NCBI GenBank assembly: GCA_964537035.1
Contig: CAZIAK010000025.1
Span: 1-64,000 of the forward strand
From: CAZIAK01 sp964537035
GTDB lineage: Bacteria > Planctomycetota > B15-G4
Direction of reading: 5' to 3'
DNA length: 64,000 bases
Shown here: piece after piece, positions 8,694-17,769 of the stretch
How the letters are laid out: each line of letters begins with the position of its first letter
Numbering within the stretch: position 1 is the stretch's first letter
Made by a program: the position numbers and the translations under genes
Notes under the pieces: generated by a model
Seen by the model: the letters and a program-made list of their open reading frames with translations, nothing else
What the model was told of the DNA's origin: nothing
The model's database searches: none

Positions 8694-10941
8694 TGACCTT
8701 CGCCGACTTCACGGGCTCCCGGCCCTGGGCCGTGCTGGGCTGGACGATGATGCACATGCTCTGGGTAGGCGCCTTGATCGGCCTGGTGGCCCTGGCCGGA
8801 CGCATCGTGTTGCGTCGAGCGAACCCTGCGCTCCGTTATGGCTTCGCCCTGGGTTGCTTCGCCCTGCTGCTGCTGACGCCCCTGGTGTTGTGGGCCTGGC
8901 AGTGGGGGCAGGGCAGGGAGGCGGCTGCGTTCTTCGTTGAAGAGGGTGCCGCGTTGGCCACCCTGCAGTCGTGGGGGCTCGACTCCTGGCGTCCCGGTCG
9001 GCAGCTGCTGCCGTCGACGGAGGGCTGGTCGGCCCTGGCCGGGCTCTGCGCGCAGCTCTTGCCCTGGGTGTGGTTGTGCGGCGCTCCCCTGGCACTGGCG
9101 TTCATGACCCGCAGCGCTCTCAGGCTGCGTCGGTTGCAGCACCAGCTGGCGTCCTGCGGCGCTCCCGACGCGCTCATCGCCCACTGCGGTCAGCTCGCAG
9201 ATCGCTTGGGTCTTCGCCGGGATGTGAGGGTCGCCGTGGCCGAGGGCCTGGGCGCCCCGGCGCTGCTGGGCATCGTGCGCCCGGTGCTGGTTCTGCCCCT
9301 GTCGGCGATCACCGGGCTGTCGCGCCAGCAGCTGGAGATGGTGCTGCTGCACGAACTCGTTCATGCGGCCCGTCGAGACAACCTGGTCATCCTCATTCAG
9401 CGCATGGCAGAGGCACTGCTCTTCTTCCATCCCGCGGTGTGGTGGCTCTCCTCCTGGCTCACGGCCGAGCGGGAGCTGGTCTGCGACGCCCAGGTCGTCG
9501 ACCGCACCGGTCACCCAGAACTCTATATCCGGACGTTGCTCGTCTTCGCCGAGCCGTCTTCCACCCAGGCATCGGCGTTGTCGTCATCCATGGCCCAAGG
9601 TGGGCTGTTGCGGCGAGCCGTGCGCCTGCTCGACAAGGAGCAAGAGAGCATGAATCCACTCGGACCCTCAGGCGGCTTGACCGCTGTCATGGCCATTGTC
9701 AGCACCTGTCTTTTGGGCGCCGCCCAAGCTGTGCCTGTGCAACCAGCGCCCAACGATCAGGACGAGGTCGCGGTTCTGATCGCTCCCACTGCCGAGCTTG
9801 CGGTGCAGCCGACCGAGGACGAGGCAGGCTCCCCGGTGGGCCTGGTGTCTCGCTTTCGCCTGGCCAGAGTGCCGACCGCCTTGACGACGCAGACACGGGC
9901 GAACCTGCGCACTTCACTTCCCCGGAAGTTGCTCGCCCGGGTGGCGCCACGGCCGACCGTTGCGACGCTGCCCACGGTTCTTGCCTGCGATCCGCCTGCG
10001 GCGGCGTTGCGTAGGTTTGTCGCTCCCGCCCCGGCGCCGAGCGCGTCCTGTGACGCGGATGAGCACTGCGCCGGGTGCGCCCAGGTGCCCCGCCGGACGG
10101 CACCGCCCGCTGCCCTGAGGGCCTGGCTTACCCAACCACCCCAGCCCGCAGCGGCGCCGAGGGCACCGAGCGCCTCGTCATGCTGTTGCCAGTGCGGCAG
10201 CTCGGCACCAAAGGCCGAAGCCAGCACCGATCCTGCCATCACCTTCTGGCGTCAGGGCGGCCCCGCTGTCGCGCCGACGCCAAGTCCTTCCGGTGCCTGG
10301 AGAGCAGCCCCTGGTTCGGCCCCCGCAGCCAGCGGCGTGTGGACCACAAGGCGACCACCTTGGCCCACGGCTGAAGCCAGCGAAGCATCCCGGGGCGTCT
10401 GGATCACCCGAGGTGACTCCTCCGAGAGGCGAATCGTCGTTGGCTCTTCGTCCGCTGACACGTCCGAGAGCACCAAGGCCCGCTGCTGGTCCGTGGGCCC
10501 CAGCGATGCCCCGATCGTGGTCTGGCCAAACGCCGACGGTGAAGTCGGGATGCAGACCGGTCTCTTCTCCATTGAGCCCATCGCACCCATCGCACCCATC
10601 GAACCCACCGAAATCGAACCCAGCTCGCCCATCGAAATCGAACCCATCGCACCCATCGCACCCATCGCACCCATCGCACCGCGAGCAGGGTTGTTCNNNN
10701 NNNNNNNNNNNNNNNNNNNNNNNNNNNNNNNNNNNNNNNNNNNNNNNNNNNNNNNNNNNNNNNNNNNNNNNNNNNNNNNNNNNNNNNNNNNNNNNNACCC
10801 ATCGCACCCATCGCACCCATCGCACCCATCGCACCGCGAGCAGGGTTGTTCCCCGGGGCCAGCGACGCCCCGGCCGAGCAGCCTGCCAGGCGCCGTTGGC
10901 CCGTTCGGGTTCCCGCGCCCACCAAGCGCAAGGTTGTGTAG
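8693..10941 (+). CDS. BlaR1/MecR1-type M56 membrane metallopeptidase with repeat tail
   Basis: The N-terminal ~300 residues hold several membrane helices (about 15-35, 45-65, 110-130, 320-340) and the M56 zinc motif HELVHAARRD (His220, Glu221, His224) followed by AERELVCDAQVV. This matches BlaR1-type site proteases that inactivate the coupled BlaI repressor. There is no penicillin-binding sensor domain. Instead there is a long Ala/Pro-rich extracytoplasmic tail with a Cys-rich patch (CDADEHCAGC, CCCQCG) and tandem Ile-Ala-Pro units. The 100-N gap at 10697-10796 falls in this tail; collapsing its 55-bp flanking duplicates keeps the frame open to TAG at 10939-10941 (TKRKVV end). The coordinate span therefore includes about 155 spurious bases. 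The start overlaps the blaI stop. Confidence 0.88.
10697..10796. other. Assembly gap (100 N), flanks overlap by 55 bp
   Basis: Exactly 100 N. The 55 bases before it (10642-10696) are identical to the 55 after it (10797-10851), so the contigs probably overlap and nothing is missing. The duplicated stretch is the tandem ATCGCACCC nine-mer repeat of the blaR1-like gene. Confidence 0.95.
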
Positions 10942-11062
10942 ACGGTACACGCAGGCTGCTCGCGGCTTGCCGCACACGAGACGGCCAGCGCTTCCCGCGG
11001 GGGCGCTGGCCGTTCTTCTGCTGGGAGGCGGCCCCAGGAGGGCGGACTGAAGGAGGGCGCGG

Positions 11063-11605
11063 GTGGGGAACGGGTATGCTCCCCTCTCGCCCGAGTCTGT
11101 CTGGATCCCCCGGCTGATGGTGTCACCCCGTCTCTTTCGCCGACTGGACGCTGGTCGCCTCGACAGCCTGGAGCTGATGTGCGTGTGGCCCGCAGTCTGC
11201 GAGAGCCTCGTGCAGCTGGAGCGGGGTCATCAGTCCTACCTGGATGCTGGCCGGGTCGTCGAACTGTCGCGGGCCTGCCAAGGCCTGGTGACCGTGCTCA
11301 ACGGCGGGTTCGATCTGTCACCGAAGCCCACCGTGCTCCGTGATCGACCGCGACCCCATCGACGGCGCAGCGGGCGCATCGTCTACGAGCTGCACGGACA
11401 GTGCGACCCGAACGGGCCCATGGAGATCTACACCCGCACCGCGGCACGGGCCCAGCCGGTAGCGATCAAGAGCCTGCTGAACACACTGCTGCACGAGTGG
11501 GTGCATCACTTCGACTTCTGCCGCTGGGGCGAGTCGGTGCACTGCTCAGGGTTCTATGAACGGTTGGGCCAGATCTACAGACCCGCCCGGGACGAATTCA
11601 ACTGA
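11063..11605 (+). CDS. Small HExxH putative zinc metallopeptidase (SprT-like)
   Basis: About 180 residues. LLHEWVHHFDFCRW gives a zinc-metalloprotease HExxH, and HCSGFYERLGQIYRP downstream could supply the third ligand. The overall layout (short, a single HExxH near the C-terminus, Tyr/Arg-rich lead) resembles SprT-like or YgjP-like proteins, but the identification is tentative. The GTG at 11063 is chosen because AGGAGG lies six bases upstream; an in-frame ATG at 11117 is the alternative. No signal peptide is seen, so it is probably cytoplasmic. Downstream is a convergent gene. Confidence 0.7.
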   Translation: MGNGYAPLSPESVWIPRLMVSPRLFRRLDAGRLDSLELMCVWPAVCESLVQLERGHQSYLDAGRVVELSRACQGLVTVLNGGFDLSPKPTVLRDRPRPHRRRSGRIVYELHGQCDPNGPMEIYTRTAARAQPVAIKSLLNTLLHEWVHHFDFCRWGESVHCSGFYERLGQIYRPARDEFN

Positions 11606-11661
11606 TCGAAGAAAGCCGACGGGCGGGTGAAGGCGCGGAAGCTTGGGTGCCTCGAGGTGTC

Positions 11662-12171
11662 TTAGTGTGCGCCTTGAGAGGCGTGGCGCGCCGTTGAGAG
11701 GGCCGTGGCGGAGCGGGCTCCGTGAGGCCCCACCGCCAGGCGCACGATGCGCACCACCACGCCATCCGGGCTCGCGACGGACACCCGGATGACCATCACC
11801 ATGCGAGCTGATCCGGCCGGATCCCTGGTGGGGGAGTCGTCGTCTTCTGCACCGTCTCCGTCGGTGTCATCGTCGTCGCCGCCAGAGCCGCCGTTGCCAC
11901 CACCGCCCAGGTCGGGGGGCAAATCCTGGCCACCGCTGTCGCCGCCTTTCACCACATCGCCGGCAGGCCCGGACGACATGGCGCCTCCGCCCAGGCCCGT
12001 GGCCAGGGGATCTCGCGAGTCTGAGGGGGCTTCGGATGCGCTGGAAGACGCGTCGTCAGCCACGACCGTGCCGGTACCGGACGCCGTCTGGGAATAGCCC
12101 TGGCTGGTCAGGCAGGTCAGAGCCAGGGCGGCGACCAGACCGGAGAAGAGGCGGTTGAGGGGAGTGTTCAT
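11662..12171 (-). CDS. Exported Gly/Asp-rich low-complexity protein
   Basis: 169 residues with a clear signal peptide (hydrophobic 8-22, then SYSQT). The middle is Gly/Ser/Asp-rich (GGGGNGGSGGDDDDTDGDG), and a beta-like segment (ARMVMVIRVSVASPDG) follows. No family is recognised. The acidic run could bind Ca2+. It is the last gene of an operon behind a sigma factor and a repeat protein (17 bases from the upstream stop), with AGGAG before its ATG. It may be a target or sensor of that sigma factor, which is inference. Confidence 0.72.
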   Translation of the reverse strand: MNTPLNRLFSGLVAALALTCLTSQGYSQTASGTGTVVADDASSSASEAPSDSRDPLATGLGGGAMSSGPAGDVVKGGDSGGQDLPPDLGGGGNGGSGGDDDDTDGDGAEDDDSPTRDPAGSARMVMVIRVSVASPDGVVVRIVRLAVGPHGARSATALSTARHASQGAH

Positions 12172-12188
12172 GATCTGAGCTCCTGTGG

Positions 12189-13043
12189 TCAGGCGTCCGC
12201 GACGAGGCGGGCGATGTCTGCGTCGGTGAGTCCGACTCGTCGTGCCACACGGGTGAGGTCGTGGGCGATCCAGGTTGAGATGAGTGCTCTGGGGGCGGCT
12301 CTCTGCAGCGCCATCAAGCGAGAGAGGGCCTGCTCGAAGCGCGGCCGATCGCCCAGGTCAGAGGCAGATCCGATGGCGGTGAAGTGCAGGGTCTCGCGGT
12401 CGGGGTAGAGCTCGAGGGCAGACTCTGCGCAGGCCAGGGCCTCGGCGCTGAGTTCTTGGCGATGCAAAGCAAAGGCCAGGTTCACGTGGGCGCAGCGCAA
12501 GACGGTTTCGTCGATGTCGTCGTCCACATCGCTGTCCGCCTGGGCGAGCAGCTTGCGCAGCAAGGGCTCGGCTCTCTCGGGCTCACCCCGCTGGCAGTGC
12601 AGCGAACCGAGCACGAGCTGTTGCCGGGGTGACTCCCCCTCGAGGGTGGCCAGCACCGCCACACACCGCTCCACATCATCGAGCACCAGGTCTTCGTCGC
12701 TGTGGTCGGGAAGCGGGCGATCGGCAGGAGACAGCGAGACCGTCTCGGAGACCCCGCGCATGGACTCAGCCATGACCTTCATGTCCCGGTTGATCTCGCC
12801 GGGGCGCCGGGGCGGAGCCTCATGGTGGGTGCGGGCAGTGAAGTCCGGGAGCACGTTCAGCCGGGCCTTGCACATCTCGTAGACCAGCTCGGCCAGCTTC
12901 TGTTGTCCCGCGCTGGCGAAGCGTTCGTACAGGCCGGAGAGCAGGCGTTCGGGGGTGCGGTCGCGACCCTCGCCTGACAGATAGGCCAGTGCGCCGGCGA
13001 GCAGCTCGCTGTCCGGGCCAGCATGGGGTTCGGGGGCGCTCAT
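12189..13043 (-). CDS. TPR-like repeat protein coupled to the sigma factor gene
   Basis: 284 residues, no signal peptide and no membrane segment. The C-terminal two thirds are alpha-helical repeats of TPR type (for example LVLGSLHCQRGEPERAEPLL, LAFALHRQELSAEALACAES). The start ATG overlaps the sigma-factor stop (ATGA) and has GGAGGAG upstream, so the two are made together. The position is where an anti-sigma factor is often found, but no anti-sigma fold or transmembrane part is visible. A cytoplasmic partner that binds the sigma factor is possible. Confidence 0.75.
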   Translation of the reverse strand: MSAPEPHAGPDSELLAGALAYLSGEGRDRTPERLLSGLYERFASAGQQKLAELVYEMCKARLNVLPDFTARTHHEAPPRRPGEINRDMKVMAESMRGVSETVSLSPADRPLPDHSDEDLVLDDVERCVAVLATLEGESPRQQLVLGSLHCQRGEPERAEPLLRKLLAQADSDVDDDIDETVLRCAHVNLAFALHRQELSAEALACAESALELYPDRETLHFTAIGSASDLGDRPRFEQALSRLMALQRAAPRALISTWIAHDLTRVARRVGLTDADIARLVADA

Positions 13044-13744
13044 GATGCTCCTCCGCCTGTGGCCAGAATGCTGGCGACGGCTCTCGCCAGTCGCTGCCGT
13101 GCACGGCGCAAGACCGTCCCCACCTGGTTGTGGGGCAACGAGAGGGTGCTGGCCAGGTCATCGTAGGACATGTGCTGCACCTCTCGGGCCAGGAGCACCT
13201 GCCTGTCTCGTTCCTTCAGAGAATGGAAGCAGCGGGACACCACGGAGATCATCACCAGGCCCACGCGCAGGCAGGCGTCCGTGCGCTCTCGTTCGTCGAC
13301 AGCCCGTGCCGGGTCGGGCGGCGTCTGCAGGGCCTGCTGGAAATGCACCATGCGTTTGCGCGAGCGGCTGAGCTGACGCACCTGGTTCAGCGCGTCGTTC
13401 TTCATGGAGGTGTAGGCGAAACCCAAGAACTTGCGCACGGGCGCCTGGGGTCGGCGCACATCGGTGAACAACTTGGTCATGAAGCCGGCTGCGAGATCTT
13501 CGGGATCGGCGGCCAGCCCGACCTTGCCCACCACCTGCCGGGCCAGCTGTCCGAGTCGTTCGTGACAGAGTTCGTAGAGCAGGGCCAGGCTCTCGACTTC
13601 GTTGTGCTCTCGAAAGCGCTGCAGCAACACACAGGCCGCTCTGTCCAGGTCGAGGTCGTTCGTCGGGTCGACGCCCTGCAGCTCGGCGCTGAGGTGCTCG
13701 TCGCCCTGCTGAACCAAGCGATCTTGGAATGCCCCTGACTCCAA
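13040..13744 (-). CDS. ECF-type sigma-70 family RNA polymerase sigma factor
   Basis: 234 residues. Region 2 is seen in the helices ALLYELCHERLGQLA and KFLGFAYTSMKNDALNQVRQ (core binding and -10 recognition). Region 4 is LKERDRQVLLAREVQHMSYDDLA with the helix-turn-helix LSLPHNQVGTVLRRARQRL (-35 recognition). There is no region 1.1 or 3, as in ECF factors. The start is TTG with GGAG eight bases upstream; an in-frame stop lies about 20 codons further up, so the start cannot be far off. It is the first gene of a three-gene minus-strand operon with a TPR-like protein and a Gly/Asp-rich exported protein. Confidence 0.9.
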   Translation of the reverse strand: MESGAFQDRLVQQGDEHLSAELQGVDPTNDLDLDRAACVLLQRFREHNEVESLALLYELCHERLGQLARQVVGKVGLAADPEDLAAGFMTKLFTDVRRPQAPVRKFLGFAYTSMKNDALNQVRQLSRSRKRMVHFQQALQTPPDPARAVDERERTDACLRVGLVMISVVSRCFHSLKERDRQVLLAREVQHMSYDDLASTLSLPHNQVGTVLRRARQRLARAVASILATGGGAS

Positions 13745-14351
13745 CGATCGGTCTCCGTGGGATGCGCTGCTCTGGATTGCCGATGGTCACGTGTCGACTG
13801 CGGCGCCCTGGAAACGGGAGGCTCGGGAGGTTCGGGGTAGGGCCGGGCCGACGGGCTCAACATACATGGCGTTCGTCATTCGTGGAGTCTCTTCACAAGA
13901 CAGCGCGTTCACGGCTCGTTGCTCGGTGCGGCCACGCTTCCATGATCGTGGGTAGGCAGAGAGCGAGGCTGACAGAGGAGGACACCGCGCCCGCCGGGAT
14001 GTGACAACCACCGCCGAAAAGAACTGCGAAAAACTTGAGCCCCGACCGAGCCCCCGCCGAGGCCCTCGGAACCTGCCCTCTCGATCGCTTTTCTGGCCCC
14101 AGGTTGGGTGACCGGGGGCAATCCTCAGCAATCCTGCAAGCCAGGGGCTTCCTTGCTTGGCAGACGACCTCGCCGTCGGTTAGAACCCACCGGCTGCCGT
14201 CTGCTGCCCAAGAGATTGGGAGCCTGCTCGACCCCGTCCCCGTCACCATCCCACCCCGCCTCGCCCCGGCGATGCGACCGCCCGAGCCGAGACTTGCCGG
14301 GGCGCTCGCCACCGACCGGTCGGGGCCAGTACAGGCAAGAGAGATCAGTCC
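13745..14351. other. Divergent intergenic region between sigma factor and pntA
   Basis: About 600 bases between divergent genes, so both promoters lie here. A minus-strand 30-codon frame (13787-13879, MTNAMYVEPVGPALP...) precedes the sigma gene but has only a weak ribosome site and no family, so I do not call it. An A-rich patch at 14018-14036 (AAAAGAACTGCGAAAAAC) stands out against the GC-rich background and could be promoter DNA. No riboswitch or RNA gene is recognised. Confidence 0.4.
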
Positions 14352-15995
14352 ATGAGAGTCGTCGTTCCGCGGGAGGTTTTTCCCGGTGAGCAGCGTGTGG
14401 CCGCCACCCCGGCCACGGTCAACCGTCTGGTGGAGATGGGCTTCGATGTGTCCATCCAGGCCGGTGCAGGTGTGCGCGCTCGCTACCCCGATGCTGACTA
14501 CGCAGCCGCCGGCGCCGAGCTGGTTGACGACGTGGAGCAGCTCTGGGCCGCCGGCGATATCGTGCTCAAGGTCAACCCACCCGGTCACCACCCGGCGCTG
14601 AACCGAGAGGAGGTCGAGCTCCTCCGCGAAGGCACCCTGCTGATCTGCTTCATCTGGCCCGCACAGAACGGGCCGCTGCTGGCCGACCTGGCCCAGCGCA
14701 AGGTGTCCTGCTACGCCATGGATCAGGTCCCCCGGGTCTCCCGGGCGCAGAAGATGGACGCGCTCAGCTCGATGTCGAACATCGTGGGCTACCGGGCGGT
14801 CATCGAAGCGGCGAACCACTTCGGGCGTTTCTTCACCGGACAGATCACCGCTGCGGGCAAGGTCGCTCCGGCGAAGGTGCTGGTGATCGGTGCGGGCGTG
14901 GCCGGCCTGGCCGCCATCGCTGCAGCGCGCGGCCTGGGCGCCGTGGTGCGGGCCTTCGACACCCGCCTCGAAGTGAAAGAACAGATCACCAGCCTGGGCG
15001 GCGAGTTCCTCGAGCTCGAGTTCGAAGAGTCGGGCGAGGGCGCGGGCGGCTACGCCAAGGTGATGAGCGACGAGTTCCTGGAGGCCGAGCGGGAGCTGTT
15101 CCGCAACCAGGCCAAGGAGGTCGACATCGTCATCACCACGGCCCTGATCCCCGGCAAGAAGGCGCCCCTGTTGTGGGAAGCCGACATGGTGGCGGCCATG
15201 CGCCCGGGCTCGGTGGTGGTCGACCTGGCCTCGGTGCAAGGTGGCAACTGCGAGCTGACCAAGCCCGGCGAGGTGGCCGTGGTCGATGGGGTGACCATCG
15301 TGGGCCACGAAGACCTCACCAGCCGCCTGGCCACCACGGCCAGCCAGCTCTACTCGACGAACCTCTACAACCTGCTCGACGACATGGGTGGGGGCGAGTC
15401 CTTCGCCATCGACATGGACGACGAGGTGGTTCGGGGTGGCATGGTCGTCCACGAGGGCGCCGTGACCTGGCCACCGCCGCCACCGCCTGACAAGCCAGTC
15501 GCTGTCAGCGTGGGGCCCACGGAGCCGGCCGCTCCCAGCACCACGGACAGCGAGGTCCCTGCCGATATCCAGGGCACCTGGGTGGGCGCCGATCGCGAGG
15601 CTCGCATCGCCCGGCTCATCGGCCCGGTGATCGGCCTGGGCCTGGCCGTGGGCTGGGTCATGTTGCGCAACAGCAGCGCAGGCACCACGGCCAGCCAACC
15701 TCTGGTCAACTTCACCCAGCACCTCACGGTCTTCGTGCTGGCCTGCTTCGTGGGCTGGCAACTCATCTGGAACGTGACCGCAGCCTTGCACACACCGCTC
15801 ATGAGCGTGACCAATGCCATCAGCGGCATCATCATCTTGGGTGGCCTGCTCGAAGGCACCAAAGACCCCATGGACGCAGCGGTGTGGCTCGGCACCATCG
15901 CCGCACTGTTCGCCATGATCAACGTGGCGGGGGGCTTCTTGGTGAGCCACCGCATGTTGCTCATGTTCCGCCGCGACACGAAGGCGGGAGCCTGA
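14352..15995 (+). CDS. pntA: NAD(P) transhydrogenase subunit alpha
   Basis: 547 residues, slightly longer than the E. coli subunit. The NAD(H)-binding domain I shows the N-terminal VVPREVFPGEQRVAATPATV, the loop YAMDQVPRVSRAQKMDALSS, and the Rossmann turn VLVIGAGVAGLAAIAAARGLG. RPGSVVVDLASVQGGNCELT is a further family signature. A Pro-rich linker (WPPPPPPDKPVAVSVGPTEP) leads to four C-terminal membrane helices of domain II. The Pro/Ala-rich linker is longer than usual. With PntB it forms the proton-translocating enzyme that reduces NADP+ with NADH in the inner membrane. pntB starts three bases after the stop. Confidence 0.97.
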   Translation: MRVVVPREVFPGEQRVAATPATVNRLVEMGFDVSIQAGAGVRARYPDADYAAAGAELVDDVEQLWAAGDIVLKVNPPGHHPALNREEVELLREGTLLICFIWPAQNGPLLADLAQRKVSCYAMDQVPRVSRAQKMDALSSMSNIVGYRAVIEAANHFGRFFTGQITAAGKVAPAKVLVIGAGVAGLAAIAAARGLGAVVRAFDTRLEVKEQITSLGGEFLELEFEESGEGAGGYAKVMSDEFLEAERELFRNQAKEVDIVITTALIPGKKAPLLWEADMVAAMRPGSVVVDLASVQGGNCELTKPGEVAVVDGVTIVGHEDLTSRLATTASQLYSTNLYNLLDDMGGGESFAIDMDDEVVRGGMVVHEGAVTWPPPPPPDKPVAVSVGPTEPAAPSTTDSEVPADIQGTWVGADREARIARLIGPVIGLGLAVGWVMLRNSSAGTTASQPLVNFTQHLTVFVLACFVGWQLIWNVTAALHTPLMSVTNAISGIIILGGLLEGTKDPMDAAVWLGTIAALFAMINVAGGFLVSHRMLLMFRRDTKAGA

Positions 15996-15998
15996 TCG

Positions 15999-17408
15999 AT
16001 GGAAGCTGTCCTGATCACCCTGGCCTACCTGGCCGCGAGCATTCTGTTCATCTTGAGCCTCAAGGGGCTGTCCAGCCAGGAGACCGCCCGGGCGGGCAAC
16101 CTCTATGGCGTGGCCGGCATGTTCGTCGCCGTGGCGGCGACCTTGACCTCCACCGATGTGGTGTCCCTGACACCGGTCGTCATCGCATTGGCGATCGGCG
16201 CGGTGGTGGGCGTGGTCCTGGCCGTGCGCGTGCAGATGACCGCCATGCCCGAGCTGGTAGCCCTGCTGCACAGCTTCGTGGGATTGGCCGCAGTGCTGGT
16301 GGGTTTCGCCAGCTACCTGGGGGCCGCTGACAACGGCGGGGCGGGCCACGACGAAGGCCGCCTGATTCACGAGATCGAGGTCTTCATCGCGGTGGCCATC
16401 GGAGCCCTGACTCTCACCGGTTCGGTGATGGCCTTCCTCAAGCTCAAGGGTTCCATCTCTGGCAAGTCGGTTCTTCTGCCCGCACGACACCTGTTGAACC
16501 TGGGGCTGATCGTGCTGAGCGTCTGGCTCTGCGTGGGCTTCGTGGGCGCGCCTGGAACAGACGGCCTGTGGCAGCTGATCCTGGGCGCCCTGGTTGCCGG
16601 CGTGCTGGGCGTGCACATGGTGGCGGCCATCGGCGGCGCGGACATGCCCGTGGTGGTCTCCCTGCTCAACAGCTACTCGGGTTGGACCGCTTCGGCGGCG
16701 GGTTTCATGCTGGGCAACGACCTGCTCATCGTCACCGGCGCGTTGGTCGGTAGCAGCGGCGCGATCCTGAGCCTGATCATGTGCCGGGCCATGAACCGCT
16801 CGCTGATCAGCGTGATCGCCGGCGGCTTCGGTTCGTCCTCTGGAGCGAAGGCTGCGGCGCCCGCGGGTGACGCGGCGGCGCAAGACGTGCAGGAGATCAC
16901 GGTGGCGGGGACGGTCGAGGCGCTGAAAGACGCCAAGACGGTGATCATCGTTCCGGGCTACGGCCTGGCGGTGGCCCGGGCTCAGCACGCGGTGCGGGAG
17001 CTGACCGAGATCATGCGCAAGCGTGGCGCCAAGGTGCGCTTCGCCGTGCACCCGGTGGCGGGCCGGCTGCCGGGGCACATGAACGTGCTCCTCGCAGAGG
17101 CCAACCTGCCCTACGACATCGTGCTGGAGATGGATGAGATCAACGATGACTTCCCCCGCACGGACATCGTGCTGGTCATCGGCGCCAACGACATCGTCAA
17201 CCCGGGCGCTCAGGACGACGCCACCAGCCCCATCTACGGCATGCCCGTGCTCGAGGTCTGGAAGGCGGGTCAGGTGGTGGTCAGCAAGCGTTCCCGTGCC
17301 GCGGGATACGCTGGCGTGGACAACCCCCTGTTCTACCGGGACAACACCGCGATGCTCTTCGGCGACGCCCGGGACAGCATGGAGGCGGTGGTCTCCCAGT
17401 TACGGTAG
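15999..17408 (+). CDS. pntB: NAD(P) transhydrogenase subunit beta
   Basis: 469 residues. Eight to nine membrane helices occupy the first ~260 residues, including the conserved stretch GGADMPVVVSLLNSYSGWTA and LVGSSGAILSLIMCRAMNRS. The C-terminal NADP(H)-binding domain III has IIVPGYGLAVARAQHAVREL, RFAVHPVAGRLPGHMNVLLA, GANDIVNPGAQDD and VWKAGQVVVSKRS. The start is supported by GGGAG about eight bases upstream and by close spacing to pntA. All blocks needed for proton coupling and NADP binding are present. Confidence 0.97.
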   Translation: MEAVLITLAYLAASILFILSLKGLSSQETARAGNLYGVAGMFVAVAATLTSTDVVSLTPVVIALAIGAVVGVVLAVRVQMTAMPELVALLHSFVGLAAVLVGFASYLGAADNGGAGHDEGRLIHEIEVFIAVAIGALTLTGSVMAFLKLKGSISGKSVLLPARHLLNLGLIVLSVWLCVGFVGAPGTDGLWQLILGALVAGVLGVHMVAAIGGADMPVVVSLLNSYSGWTASAAGFMLGNDLLIVTGALVGSSGAILSLIMCRAMNRSLISVIAGGFGSSSGAKAAAPAGDAAAQDVQEITVAGTVEALKDAKTVIIVPGYGLAVARAQHAVRELTEIMRKRGAKVRFAVHPVAGRLPGHMNVLLAEANLPYDIVLEMDEINDDFPRTDIVLVIGANDIVNPGAQDDATSPIYGMPVLEVWKAGQVVVSKRSRAAGYAGVDNPLFYRDNTAMLFGDARDSMEAVVSQLR

Positions 17409-17769
17409 GGGGGCGCTGCAGATCGCCTGCTCTGCGATGGTCCGGGCAGCCCTGTTTTTGACCAGGGGGGCCGTTCCGCTCAGACAGGGTCGGCTGCGCC
17501 TCCACACTCGCTCCAGACCCCCCTGGTCAAAAACAGGGCTGCCCTCGTCGGTGGAGAGCCGGGAGATCGTGTACTTCGGGGGCTCTTTTCTTGCCAGGCA
17601 AACGCGCTGTGGTCTGCCTTGCGATGATGGTGCGGCCACGGTCTCGGGGCAGTCAACGCCGACTGTGAGCTGATGGCTGTGGCGCCAGACCAACCCGGAT
17701 TATCATGAGCTGCGAACCTATGGCAGAGACTCCTGGCGCCGACCCGTCGTTGCCCAGCAAGGAACCGTG
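17409..17769. other. Intergenic region downstream of pntB
   Basis: About 360 bases with no supported gene. It contains the long inverted repeat described separately. AAGGAACC at 17759-17766 is the ribosome site for the next gene. Confidence 0.5.
17444..17544. repeat. 27-bp perfect inverted repeat with 47-nt loop
   Basis: Arm 17444-17470 begins GGGCAGCCCTGTTTTTGACC; the other arm, 17518-17544, is its exact reverse complement over all 27 bases. The spacer 17471-17517 is GC-rich. It starts 36 bases after the pntB stop. As RNA it would make a very stable hairpin with an internal U5/A5 step. It could be a terminator, an RNA-stability element, or a tiny non-autonomous mobile element; the exactness of the arms suggests it is recent or selected. 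No second copy is seen in this window. Confidence 0.85.

Noticed and set aside
10560..10850. Tandem nine-base ATCGCACCC units as a possible CRISPR array
   Set aside because: Units are adjacent with no spacers and lie in frame within the blaR1-like tail; no cas genes nearby.
13787..13879. A 30-codon frame just upstream of the sigma factor gene
   Set aside because: Only a weak ribosome site and no conserved feature, so there is not enough to call a gene.
13893..17078. A 1061-codon minus-strand open frame opposite pntAB
   Set aside because: The product is His/Gln/Arg-rich without any domain, and the plus strand encodes two clear transhydrogenase subunits. Long antisense frames are expected at this GC content.
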